A DNA stretch of 14,211 nt from Pinguiococcus pyrenoidosus (GCA_019677205.1 JAAMXY010001154.1:1-14211), one strand, 5' to 3'; shown: positions 5,345 through 11,872, counted from the first letter of the stretch. The notes: generated by a model not told the origin, from the sequence alone. Program-made: numbers and translations.

Positions 5345-6964
5345 CTAGCTAGCAAAGCTGAGACCACCCATACCAGAGGTGAACCGCATGCTGTTCTGCG
5401 ACTGCGCGTAGGTCTTAACCTTCGCGGTGTTGGTGCCCTCGACGGTGTGGCCGGTGAGGACCAGATCGAGGGTGATGTTGTCGAGGCGACTCGCGTTGGC
5501 GCTCCCGCTGGGCTGGAACTCCTCGGGCTTCAGGGCGAAGGAATAGGAGTTGATACCAGTGTCCGGGCAGCGGGTGAAGTGCTGGTAGGGCTGAACGGTG
5601 TCGAAGTACGTACCGTCGCGCTCCGAGAAACGATCCTGACCATTGAAGCGCAGCTTGGCGGTCACGACCGGGTTCACACCCCAGCAGTGCTTGTCCATGG
5701 CTGCACTGGCAATGACGTAGATCCCCGCGTCCGAGACGCTGCTGGTGGTCGCCGCAGTCGAGGCACCGAGACCCGCACTCGTCGGGAAGGTGCCGGTGAC
5801 GGCGCTAACGTCTGCAGCACCATCCGCGAAGAAGCCAGAAGGATCAATAAAGTTGTTGGAACCATCACCGTCCGCGCCACCCACGGCCTTCGCACCGACG
5901 GCCGTGCCAGAACCGTAAGCCTGGAGCGAGGGCACCAGGGCGTCGAGGGCGTCGGTGTAGTTGTGCGGTTGGGCCCCCATGAGCAAGTAGAGCGGCTGCG
6001 TGTTATCGAGCGACGCGCAGTAGTCCACATTCGCATCCGGCTGGACGACCCAGTGGATACTCTTGAGCGGGTGATTAAAGTTCAGGCGAACCTTGTAGGT
6101 GCTGGTGCCGATGGTGTCCTCACCGGGGTTCTGGATCTGCGTGATCAGCAGCTCACGCGGCTGCTGCGCGGTCCGGCGCCGCTCGGCGGTATCGAGGAAG
6201 ATGTAGTCGGCGTAGATGCTCGCACTTACCAGGGACTGGTTGTAGGCTGCCGTCACCTTGTCACCACTGGTGAGGGCGCTCATGGCCCAGAGGCACTCGT
6301 CAAGAGGACGGAACTCGACGTGGATCTTGACCTGGTGGAAGGAAAGGGCAATCAGCGGCAGGCTCAGGCCGGGGTGCATGGTGAAGAAGAAGCAGAGCGG
6401 GATGTACAGGGTGGTCTCGGGAAGCGCGTTTCGCGGCGTGCAAGCCTGAGGATGGGCATTCGTCGTGCAGGGCGTATCGATGTCCGAGAACCCCGGATCG
6501 ATGACGTACTGCAGCTGCATCGTCTGACCAACCATCTTCTTGTAGCCTTCCATCTTAGATTCCGTCATCGTGAGCTGATGCCAGATATGGATCCACTCAC
6601 CATGATGCTTGTCGATCTTGGTTCCACCAATCTCGAGCTCCACGCTCTTGATCATGTGCTCCCCAATCCAGGACAGCCAGCGCGCGTAGACATCCTCGGT
6701 ACCTCCCGCGTTGGCCATGGTCTGGTTGATCTCCGGGAGCGTCACCTGCAGGTACATCTTGTGCACCATATCACCGTTCCGCGAGATCTCGCAGGTTACG
6801 CGCTGACCAAAGTCCGGCTGACCGTTAAAGGTACACTCGATGGATTCCATCGCAAAGTGCGTGTGGCGGCGGTAGGACGCCATGAAATAGGTTACCTGCG
6901 GGTTTCCCGACAGAAGCACGTCTTGGGCACCATAGGCAACGAGTTGCAATACACCACCGGGCAT
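5345..6964 (-). CDS. Major capsid protein, double jelly-roll
   Basis: A 539-residue protein starting MPGGVLQLVAYGAQDVLLSG, then NPQVTYF and YRRHTHFAMESIE. This is the hallmark N-terminus of nucleocytoplasmic large DNA virus capsid proteins. The first jelly roll covers about residues 20-225 (WLSWIGEHMIKSVELEIGG at 96-114, HHGEWIHIWHQLT at 120-132, FFFTMHPGLSLPLIALSFHQ at 192-211). The second runs from about 240 to 530 (RLNFNHPLKSIHWVVQ at 293-308, TAKLRFNGQDRFSERDGTYF, FTRCPDTGINSYSFALKPEE, then SGMGGLSFAS at the end). Three copies assemble into the pseudohexagonal capsomers of the icosahedral shell. Residues about 343-422 are an Ala/Gly/Ser/Thr-rich insertion in the second jelly roll, probably an outward-facing loop. 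Length is in the usual 430-600 range. It is the first of three adjacent minus-strand genes, with the clamp-loader-like gene 44 bp upstream. Confidence 0.97.
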   Translation of the reverse strand: MPGGVLQLVAYGAQDVLLSGNPQVTYFMASYRRHTHFAMESIECTFNGQPDFGQRVTCEISRNGDMVHKMYLQVTLPEINQTMANAGGTEDVYARWLSWIGEHMIKSVELEIGGTKIDKHHGEWIHIWHQLTMTESKMEGYKKMVGQTMQLQYVIDPGFSDIDTPCTTNAHPQACTPRNALPETTLYIPLCFFFTMHPGLSLPLIALSFHQVKIHVEFRPLDECLWAMSALTSGDKVTAAYNQSLVSASIYADYIFLDTAERRRTAQQPRELLITQIQNPGEDTIGTSTYKVRLNFNHPLKSIHWVVQPDANVDYCASLDNTQPLYLLMGAQPHNYTDALDALVPSLQAYGSGTAVGAKAVGGADGDGSNNFIDPSGFFADGAADVSAVTGTFPTSAGLGASTAATTSSVSDAGIYVIASAAMDKHCWGVNPVVTAKLRFNGQDRFSERDGTYFDTVQPYQHFTRCPDTGINSYSFALKPEEFQPSGSANASRLDNITLDLVLTGHTVEGTNTAKVKTYAQSQNSMRFTSGMGGLSFAS

Positions 6965-7008
6965 TTTTGGAGATCAGGGAGTTTTATTATTAGTCAAGAA
7001 AAAAAATA
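6965..7008 (-). promoter_or_regulatory. Short AT-rich promoter region of the capsid gene
   Basis: Only 44 bp separate the capsid start from the stop of the upstream gene. Read on the minus strand they contain a run of eight T followed by CTTGACTAATAATAAAAC about 20-40 bp before the ATG. AT-rich cores of this kind serve as late promoters in several giant viruses, but I cannot match it to a named motif, and no GTAC palindrome is present here. Confidence 0.35.
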
Positions 7009-7755
7009 TCATGCTTGCGCCAGAAGAACCAGATCCAGGGCCATCGCCTCGAGATGAAAGATCGGCCGGCAGGCCTCCCGAAGCCCCTGGGCGTGCTTGA
7101 GGTACCGCGTCGTGAAGGCCCGAAGGGCCGCCCGGCCTTTCCCCTCGAGACCAAGCTGCTCGAAGGCTCCAAAGAAGACACGATGCACGTCTTCCTGGCG
7201 AGTGCGCATGGCGTACAGGTAGCTCTGCAGCGCCTGGATGCGCTTACATTGAATCTTTTCGCTGGATGCGATCTCCCGAAGGAGGGCGGCAAGCTTCCGC
7301 GAAGACGTGGTTGCCTCGGGCACCGTGCTGGGAAGGATTCGGACCTCGCTGGCGCGGGCGATGATGCTGTTTGGGAGGGATGAAAGGGAGGTCGTATGGA
7401 GGACAAAGTCAACGGTAGGATTGTGCTCAAGGATTGGCGCCTGCAGGACGGTGAAGAAGACCTGCCGAAGGTCGTTCCGCATATCCTGAAGGTTCTTTAC
7501 TAGACAGGTTGGAGCTTGAGGAATGCGTGCGATGTACTCGATGATCTGAAAAAAGGCCTTACAACTATTGTGAAATTGGACGTCGATCTCCACACAAACA
7601 AGGACCCGGTCCCGAAACATCCCGAAGACAGTGTAGTCGGAGGACCTGCCCGCGCTCGGAATGACAATCGGTTTTCGCAAGAGGCACCCCGTGGTCTCCG
7701 TGCACGCGCGGATGCCCTCGACGGGATCCAGACACTCGATGATCACGGCCACCAT
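7009..7755 (-). CDS. Degenerate clamp-loader (RFC small subunit)-like protein
   Basis: A 248-residue protein with ATG at 7755. The middle fits the order of a clamp-loader AAA+ module. IIEYIARIP (residues 71-79) stands where RFC has its IKxFA helix, and TCLVKNLQDMRNDLRQVFFTVLQ follows where the Walker B strand and DEADxMT..AQ..LRR..E helix lie. FVLHTTSLSSLPNSIIARAS, then EVRIL, corresponds to the sensor 1 strand and the ...IxSRCxxxRF segment. No Walker A (GxxGxGKT) is present and the Walker B acidic pair is lost (KNLQDM), so it should not hydrolyse ATP. Such inactive subunits exist in cellular clamp loaders (delta, delta-prime); here it could be a structural subunit of the viral one. The rest is helical and Arg/Ala-rich, as in the collar domain. 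The assignment rests on pattern order, not on strong identity. Confidence 0.7.
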   Translation of the reverse strand: MVAVIIECLDPVEGIRACTETTGCLLRKPIVIPSAGRSSDYTVFGMFRDRVLVCVEIDVQFHNSCKAFFQIIEYIARIPQAPTCLVKNLQDMRNDLRQVFFTVLQAPILEHNPTVDFVLHTTSLSSLPNSIIARASEVRILPSTVPEATTSSRKLAALLREIASSEKIQCKRIQALQSYLYAMRTRQEDVHRVFFGAFEQLGLEGKGRAALRAFTTRYLKHAQGLREACRPIFHLEAMALDLVLLAQA

Positions 7756-7799
7756 GAGATCCTTTAGATGGAGAAACTTCTATATTCACTACAAAGGGC
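7756..7799. promoter_or_regulatory. 44-bp divergent promoter region
   Basis: The gap between the divergent starts at 7755 (minus) and 7800 (plus) is only 44 bp and must hold promoter signals for both. It contains GAGAAACTTCTATATTCAC, AT-rich in the middle; ACTTCTATA also occurs in the noncoding palindromes at 2550-2558. No perfect GTAC palindrome is present. Confidence 0.35.
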
Positions 7800-8327
7800 A
7801 TGGATCCACCCACGGTTGCGGAGCCGAAAGATTCACCGATATCCACACTAATGGAATTGAAAGTTCCGAAGAGGGAACCGTCAATGCGCGAAGAGGTGGC
7901 ACCAAGCGTCAAAATGCCTTCTCGTGGGCTGCGCCGGGCAGCAAAGATGGGTTCATCAAAGCTTGGACCACGACCGAGAAGACCTTCTATACGTCCAAGA
8001 CAACCAATAGAAACAAGGAAAGTACAAGGACGAGGGCCACTCGAGCCTTTGAGAAGGATATGGACATCGAAACGTGGCCGAAACCCCATGTCCTTGCGAG
8101 ATCCTCGAAACAACGAGTATCCGGAGAACATATCCGGAAGCCGTGCCTTTCCGATGGATCCGAAACCATCTAGACCAATGAGAAGTTCAAAATACCGTCC
8201 GTCTCGAGATCCCAGCGAATTCGGTGGCGGCGGACAGAAGCGCCGGACGCGCCGAACGCGCCACAGGCGCCCGAAGATTACTCGTCCACGACGGTCGCGT
8301 CATACACGCCGCGGGTCGAGGAAGTGA
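7800..8327 (+). CDS. Arg/Pro-rich highly basic protein, possible virion DNA-condensing protein
   Basis: A 175-residue protein with ATG at 7800. It is low in hydrophobic residues and rich in Arg, Pro, Ser and Lys: the first 40 residues are mixed-charge, the middle has SKLGPRPRRPSIRPRQPIET, and after a Gly run (FGGGG at 145-149) the last 25 residues are mostly Arg/Lys (KRRTRRTRHRRPK ... RRGSRK). This composition resembles protamine-like or core DNA-binding proteins that neutralise packaged viral DNA; its place beside the capsid and membrane protein genes fits that. Alternative: a nuclear-targeted disordered protein. Overlapping frames exist on both strands, but this one has an ATG just after a short divergent promoter gap and a coherent composition. 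Its 3' end overlaps the convergent membrane gene by 50 bp. Confidence 0.6.
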   Translation: MDPPTVAEPKDSPISTLMELKVPKREPSMREEVAPSVKMPSRGLRRAAKMGSSKLGPRPRRPSIRPRQPIETRKVQGRGPLEPLRRIWTSKRGRNPMSLRDPRNNEYPENISGSRAFPMDPKPSRPMRSSKYRPSRDPSEFGGGGQKRRTRRTRHRRPKITRPRRSRHTRRGSRK

Positions 8328-8946
8328 TGATCGTATTCACAATGACGAAAAACAGGATGAGCATCAGGGGGCTCCAGATCACGTCCTTCTCGAGCTTGGT
8401 GTAATAAGCATGGTAGATGAAAGTCGCGCAGAGCAGCAGGAGTACGATCACAAAGAGCACCCACGAAGTCACATAAAGCCCCCACCCACTTCCACGGACT
8501 TGCCGATTCAGGTGGACGTAGTACAGCGATGCGGTGGTGGCGAGGTTCATGAGGTTAAAGAGCAGCAGAAGGAAGATGCTAAGGAGGATATTGCGCATCG
8601 TGAGAACGTTTCGGATGAAGCTGGCCACGAGCATCGTGGAGTGGCCATCCCCGAACTTTTCTTCGAAGAACGGCAGCTCCACCTTCTGGTTGCTACGGAG
8701 ATCTGTGCTGTGGGTGTAGTAGCTGATGAGAAAGAGGATCCCGAAGAGGTAGCCCACCGTGCATGCGAGGAACGACGAGGCGATTCCCGTGTGCTCGCCG
8801 CGGTAGGAGAAGCCAATGAGATTGACGATCAGGCAGGTGACGACAAAAATGCCGCCAAAAATGGGAAAGAGATTCTTGAACTCGCTCACATACGTTGTAC
8901 TACCGATGGTGGTGTACGCCGGGGACTCTGGCTTCGATGAATTCAT
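8278..8946 (-). CDS. Five-pass membrane protein
   Basis: Starting at ATG 8946 the protein has 222 residues (MNSSKPESPAY...). A TTG at 8976 is in frame but would put the hairpin repeat inside the coding sequence, so ATG is preferred. Five hydrophobic segments are evident: LFPIFGGIFVVTCLIVNLIG, SSFLACTVGYLFGILFLISY, ILLSIFLLLLFNLMNLATTA, SWVLFVIVLLLLCATFIYHA and SPLMLILFFVIVNTIITSS. Charged loops lie between the second and third (DLRSNQKVELPFFEEKFGD). No enzymatic motif is seen. Giant virions contain an internal lipid membrane with many such proteins; neighbourhood with the capsid gene makes a virion membrane protein plausible. The first hairpin repeat ends only 4 bp before its ATG, so its 5' leader may be structured. 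Confidence 0.8.
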   Translation of the reverse strand: MNSSKPESPAYTTIGSTTYVSEFKNLFPIFGGIFVVTCLIVNLIGFSYRGEHTGIASSFLACTVGYLFGILFLISYYTHSTDLRSNQKVELPFFEEKFGDGHSTMLVASFIRNVLTMRNILLSIFLLLLFNLMNLATTASLYYVHLNRQVRGSGWGLYVTSWVLFVIVLLLLCATFIYHAYYTKLEKDVIWSPLMLILFFVIVNTIITSSTRGVYDATVVDE

Positions 8947-8950
8947 ACTT

Positions 8951-9113
8951 GTACCTTTTGGAAAAAGGTACGCCAAAATGCTGTTATTGTACCTTTTAGA
9001 AAAAGGTACGCCAAAATGCTGTTATTGTACCTTTTAGAAAAAGGTACGCCAAAATGCTGTTATTCTACGAAGACATTTTTTAATGATCCATTGTACCTTT
9101 TGGAAAAAGGTAC
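8951..9113. repeat. Four GTACC-type hairpin repeats
   Basis: Each element has arms GTACCTTTT and AAAAGGTAC around a 3-base loop (GGA or AGA), 21 bp in all, at 8951-8971, 8989-9009, 9027-9047 and 9093-9113. The first three are spaced exactly 38 bp apart and joined by GCCAAAATGCTGTTATT; the fourth is set apart by a different spacer (TCTACGAAGACATTTTTTAATGATCC) but keeps the GCCAAAATGC that follows each copy. They lie between the stop of the E3 ligase gene and the start of the membrane protein gene, both on the minus strand. Likely roles are transcript end or cleavage signals, or a spreading repeat element. Confidence 0.9.
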
Positions 9114-9131
9114 GCCAAAATGCTTTTTTTT

Positions 9132-9261
9132 AAAAGGTTCTTTTTTGGTGAAGCTTTTTCTAAAAGGTTCTTTTTTTGGTGAAGCTTTTTTTAAAAGGTT
9201 CTTTTTTGGTGAAGCTTTTTCTAAAAGGTTCTTTTTTGGTGAAGCTTTTTCCAAAAGCTTC
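9132..9261. repeat. GAAGC/GGTTC-type hairpin tandem repeats
   Basis: A 30-31 bp unit, AAAAGGTTCTTTTTTGGTGAAGCTTTTTCT in outline, begins at 9132, 9162, 9193 and 9223. The last copy runs into a perfect hairpin at 9241-9261 with arms GAAGCTTTT and AAAAGCTTC and loop TCC. Inside the tandem units GAAGCTTTT faces AAAAGGTTC, which pair with one mismatch, so each unit junction can also fold. The inner part CTTTTTCCAAAAG is identical to that of the GTACC-type hairpins read on the minus strand; only the outer bases differ. The final hairpin contains the TGA stop of the E3 ligase gene (9260-9262), which supports a 3'-end role. Confidence 0.88.
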
Positions 9262-10456
9262 AAAGGATGCCTGCCTTCAAGCCAAATAGCCTCTGATTCT
9301 CCTCGAGATCCTTGCGACAATCCATAAACAGCGAATGCATCCCCTGAAACGCATCTGCCACTTCGGTGTCCAAACTGGTGCTGACCACGTTCCACAGCAG
9401 GGTGTTCATCGTGTGGGAAAAGCGCCGCCGAACGTTCGCGTCCAGGACTTCCTTCTGCGCCTTCTTCTCTCGCGAGTGCGCAATGGACATGAACTTCTCC
9501 TTCGAAATGATCCCCCGGAGATACCTCCTCCGTAGAATATCGTGATCCACGTCGCAGGTCTCCGGACCTGGATTGTCTCGGCAACCTACGAACAGTTCCA
9601 CCATGCTCTTAAGGTAATCCAAGTTCGCCTTCTGGTCTGGAAGTCTGGCTAGGATCATCATGTACTGGTAGACATACTCCATCAACACGGGACTGTTGCA
9701 CGGATCCTGCGCCTGCAAGCGCGCAACATATTCTTCGCGTGCCTCCGGATTATCTTCGAAGAACTGCGACGCATGCGGGTTATGGATTTCCCCAGCGACG
9801 ATCTCGTTGGACTCCCAGGAGAAGGCGGTGCCACACTGGGTGCAGAACATCTGGTCACATCCCTCCGTTTTGTGGATCAAGATCTTGCACTTCGGACATG
9901 GGCGCGTGCTCGCCTTGATAAGCTCTACACTCTTCACGGCAGCCGGGTCACATCTGTGATTATCCTCGCATTCGCAAAAACAGTCCTTACAGAAATGCGT
10001 GCTGCACTGCGAACAAAAGTGATCCCCATCGAGGAACCCATTGCACGTCGTCGCCGCTGGACAACTGTAAATGTAAGCAGGAGGGGACGCGCTGTGCAGC
10101 ACCTTGCGACGTTCCAGGTTCTGCAAGAGAACCTTGCGCGTGTCGGCGAGATCCCGTCGGAGCGCCACACGACAGGATTCGTCCCGCGCGATTTCTAGCT
10201 GCAACAGAAGGCAGTTGCATTTTTGAATTAGCTCCATATGCCGGTCGTCGAAGTCCATCAGCTCCTGCGTCATTCGCATGCTGATCTCCTCATTGGTCCA
10301 GATATCCCGTTTCCGCTTCTTTGCGTACGATCCAGTTCGCCACGACTTGGAAAATCCACGAATAAAGCACTCTAGATCAATCTCCTTCTGGCACCCCATA
10401 CATCGTGGGGTCCCAGTAGATTCGAGTCCATGCCGTATCGTTTTCCATCGCGCCAA
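9260..10456 (-). CDS. IBR-RING2 ubiquitin E3 ligase-like protein, 5' end missing
   Basis: A 398-codon frame with no ATG near its beginning; the only possible initiator upstream of the conserved part is TTG 10456, and the frame closes at 10483. Residues 19-22 (CMGC) followed by KEIDLECFIRGFSKSWR match the end of the first zinc region of a giant-virus E3 family (CM.C..EW...F......F....Y). Residues 130-169 hold an IBR-like Cys set (C132, C138, C148, C151, C156, C159). Residues 187-212 are RING2-like: CPKC, TEGC200DQMFCTQCGTAFSW, then IHNPH. C200 is where RBR ligases carry the cysteine that accepts ubiquitin. The RING1 region that should precede CMGC and recruit E2 is absent, and the transposase fragment begins just there. 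It is therefore probably a truncated, possibly dead gene; if expressed from TTG it would lack E2 recruitment. Confidence 0.8.
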   Translation of the reverse strand: MARWKTIRHGLESTGTPRCMGCQKEIDLECFIRGFSKSWRTGSYAKKRKRDIWTNEEISMRMTQELMDFDDRHMELIQKCNCLLLQLEIARDESCRVALRRDLADTRKVLLQNLERRKVLHSASPPAYIYSCPAATTCNGFLDGDHFCSQCSTHFCKDCFCECEDNHRCDPAAVKSVELIKASTRPCPKCKILIHKTEGCDQMFCTQCGTAFSWESNEIVAGEIHNPHASQFFEDNPEAREEYVARLQAQDPCNSPVLMEYVYQYMMILARLPDQKANLDYLKSMVELFVGCRDNPGPETCDVDHDILRRRYLRGIISKEKFMSIAHSREKKAQKEVLDANVRRRFSHTMNTLLWNVVSTSLDTEVADAFQGMHSLFMDCRKDLEENQRLFGLKAGIL

Positions 10457-10790
10457 TCGTAATGATGGTCGGACCTTACGTCATCTGCTGAACAACGCAC
10501 GCCGACATGGAACTTCTCTCGAAGGAAAGACGCTCTTCGCAGACAAAGGCTATGATTCCCAGCACTGCCGAGACGTTGCCAGGTACAATGGCCTTGCATA
10601 TCGGATCCCGCGCCGCGGGCATTCCCAAGACAGGCAGGACAACTCGACAAGGGTCGTCGTTGAGCAGGCCTTTGGATGGTTCGACAAGTTTCGCCGTCTC
10701 CTGATGCGATTTGATTCGAAGATTGCAAATTTCAAAAGCTTTCACTTCCTTGTTGCTGCCATCATCGTGTCTCGTCGCCTTCGGATCTAG
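10446..10790 (+). pseudogene. C-terminal fragment of an IS5-like DDE transposase
   Basis: The frame covering these bases reads ...HRANRNDGRTLRHLLNNA..., TLFADKGYDSQHCRDVARYN, then YRIPRRG, RVVVEQAFGWFDKFRRLLMR and AAIIVSRRLRI, ending with TAG. This is the last third of an IS5-type (DDE_Tnp_1-like) transposase: the middle Asp (GKTLFAD, base 10542) and the final Glu of RVVVE (base 10662) are present. The N-terminal DNA-binding part and the first catalytic Asp are not. To the left the same frame is simply antisense to the E3 ligase gene, so the transposase homology starts at about 10446-10455. No terminal inverted repeat or target duplication is visible. It is an inactive remnant. A eukaryotic Harbinger-type origin is less likely given the ADKGYDS form. 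Confidence 0.8.
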
Positions 10791-10839
10791 TGAAGACGTC
10801 GAATTGGATGTCAGTAGATTCTCAACTTCCTTTTAAAAC

Positions 10840-10935
10840 CTATTCCAGCCAATCATTACACCCAAAGTCCAGTGGAAACGGTCTATGCCAGCCAATCAAC
10901 GAGAAGGAGAGTTGGAGGAAAGAAGTGTTTATATC
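10840..10935 (+). promoter_or_regulatory. Paired CCAAT boxes and TATA-like sequence
   Basis: Two almost identical 16-mers, CTATTCCAGCCAATCA (10840-10855) and CTATGCCAGCCAATCA (10883-10898), 43 bp apart, each contain a CCAAT box. A TATA-like TTTATATC follows at 10928-10935. The next plus-strand gene starts at 11067. This is the arrangement of a eukaryotic-type promoter, and CCAAT boxes are not a usual giant-virus element. The transposase stop lies 50 bp before the first box. Confidence 0.35.
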
Positions 10936-11066
10936 ATCCTTTCGCAGAAGACTCTTTGCGGCGCAAATGCCGACGCCGCAGCATGTGGGTTTTCTCACCT
11001 CTCTGAAACCAGTCACCGTTTCTCGAGACCCTTTCAGCAAGGAGAGGACGTTGATGGAGTATAAGC

Positions 11067-11459
11067 ATGTCGCGGAAGCGGAACCAAGAGGTAGAAAGTC
11101 CGGATGGGAAGAAGAAGAAGGCACGGGCAAGTCGCCCGGACTATGGCGCAAGGCGTCTCCGCCAACAAGATTCCACCATGACTGCGATAAAGTGCGGCCT
11201 CGCGAAGCTAGGTCTTTGCAGAAAGCTTGCGGACGCGATCGAACTGGTCGTACCGAGGATCCAAAGGATGACTTTTCGAGCGTCTCGCGTTGCGAACTAC
11301 TGCGTGCGCCGACTTTTGGATCAAGGAGAGCAGATGCCGATGCTTGATCACACGTTTTTCAACCGATGCCTGTCTGTGACGGGATCAAGTGGGTGCAGGT
11401 CGCGATTTCCGCCGATTCTGGCGGCATACGAGGAGCTTTACGGAGATCGGTTACAGTAG
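11067..11459 (+). CDS. Basic protein resembling a Fanzor/TnpB N-terminus
   Basis: A 130-residue protein with ATG at 11067 (GTATAAGCATG). Residues 1-38 are a basic, nuclear-signal-like tail (MSRKRNQ, KKKKARASR). Residues 39-98 (AIKCGLAKLGLCRKLADAIE, LVVPRIQRMTFRASRVANYC, VRRLLDQG, PMLDHTFFNRC) follow the pattern that opens Fanzor-type IS607/IS605 OrfB-like proteins of protists and giant viruses: a repeat-free helical start with T-IK..L......L...V...... A..L.N..V...L..G....LD..FF. The catalytic RuvC part is absent; the frame ends with TAG at 11457-11459 after AYEELYGDRLQ. So it is either a truncated mobile-element protein or a small relative of unknown role. It is 11 bp from the following HNH gene and likely co-transcribed. 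The family call is from pattern memory and tentative. Confidence 0.6.
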   Translation: MSRKRNQEVESPDGKKKKARASRPDYGARRLRQQDSTMTAIKCGLAKLGLCRKLADAIELVVPRIQRMTFRASRVANYCVRRLLDQGEQMPMLDHTFFNRCLSVTGSSGCRSRFPPILAAYEELYGDRLQ

Positions 11460-11470
11460 GGAACAGAGAA

Positions 11471-11872
11471 ATGCGAAAGCGATCCATCGGCGAACGCCAG
11501 AAGAAATACATCGCCTACAGATCCGGGGGTGCATCAGAGAAGGGATGGGCGGGACAGCACTGGTGCTGCAACATGTGCAAAAAGTTTCTGGACCCGGGCT
11601 ATGAGATCGACCACATCGTCGCGTTCATGCTTGGTGGTTCCGACACGATCAGCAATTGCCAGGCCCTCTGCTCCAGCTGCCACGGACGCAAGACGACCAT
11701 GGACCATATCCAACGCGACAATAGCGTTATCCTCGAGAATTTCAGAATCATGTCGAAGTTCGAAAGAAACGAGGCACCAAAAAATAAAACACTGGTATGG
11801 TTCATCGGCATTGCCTCTTGCTACGTCTTGGAAGCCATTTCTGGAGCGGTTCGAAGTGATTCACACCATTAA
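11471..11872 (+). CDS. HNH endonuclease
   Basis: A 133-residue protein. I start at ATG 11471 because the upstream extension to 11366 overlaps the preceding gene in another frame and shows no conservation. The HNH fold is complete: C33-N-M-C36, D47-H48 in YEIDHIVAFMLGG, N62 in SNCQALC, and C67-x2-C70-H71, followed by GRKTTMDH. H48, N62 and H71 would be the metal and catalytic residues, with the four cysteines holding a structural zinc. This type cuts DNA as homing or free-standing endonucleases and is common in giant viruses. The last about 30 residues are hydrophobic (TLVWFIGIASCYVLEAIS) and overlap the convergent OTU gene by 71 bp, so they are probably not conserved. No intron or target duplication is seen around it. 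Confidence 0.85.
   Translation: MRKRSIGERQKKYIAYRSGGASEKGWAGQHWCCNMCKKFLDPGYEIDHIVAFMLGGSDTISNCQALCSSCHGRKTTMDHIQRDNSVILENFRIMSKFERNEAPKNKTLVWFIGIASCYVLEAISGAVRSDSHH

Noticed and set aside
5447-7057. A 536-codon open frame antisense to the capsid gene.
   Set aside because: It mirrors the capsid gene almost end to end. The GC-rich codon choice of the capsid gene avoids the codons that would read as stops on the other strand, and the product has no recognisable motif.
7565-8131. Minus-strand 188-codon frame crossing the divergent promoter.
   Set aside because: It overlaps both the clamp-loader-like gene and the basic protein gene and has no protein-like features.
8951-9261. CRISPR-like array.
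   Set aside because: The 30-38 bp periodicity comes from hairpins with identical or nearly identical linkers; there are no unique spacers and no cas genes.
9060-9584. Minus-strand frame with repeated KASPKK peptides ending in the hairpin repeats.
   Set aside because: Its first part is out of frame with the E3 ligase gene and the rest is translation of the hairpin tandem repeats; no independent start or conservation.
10790-11347. Plus-strand 185-codon frame starting at the transposase stop.
   Set aside because: It spans the CCAAT promoter-like region and then overlaps the better supported gene at 11067 in another frame; composition looks random.
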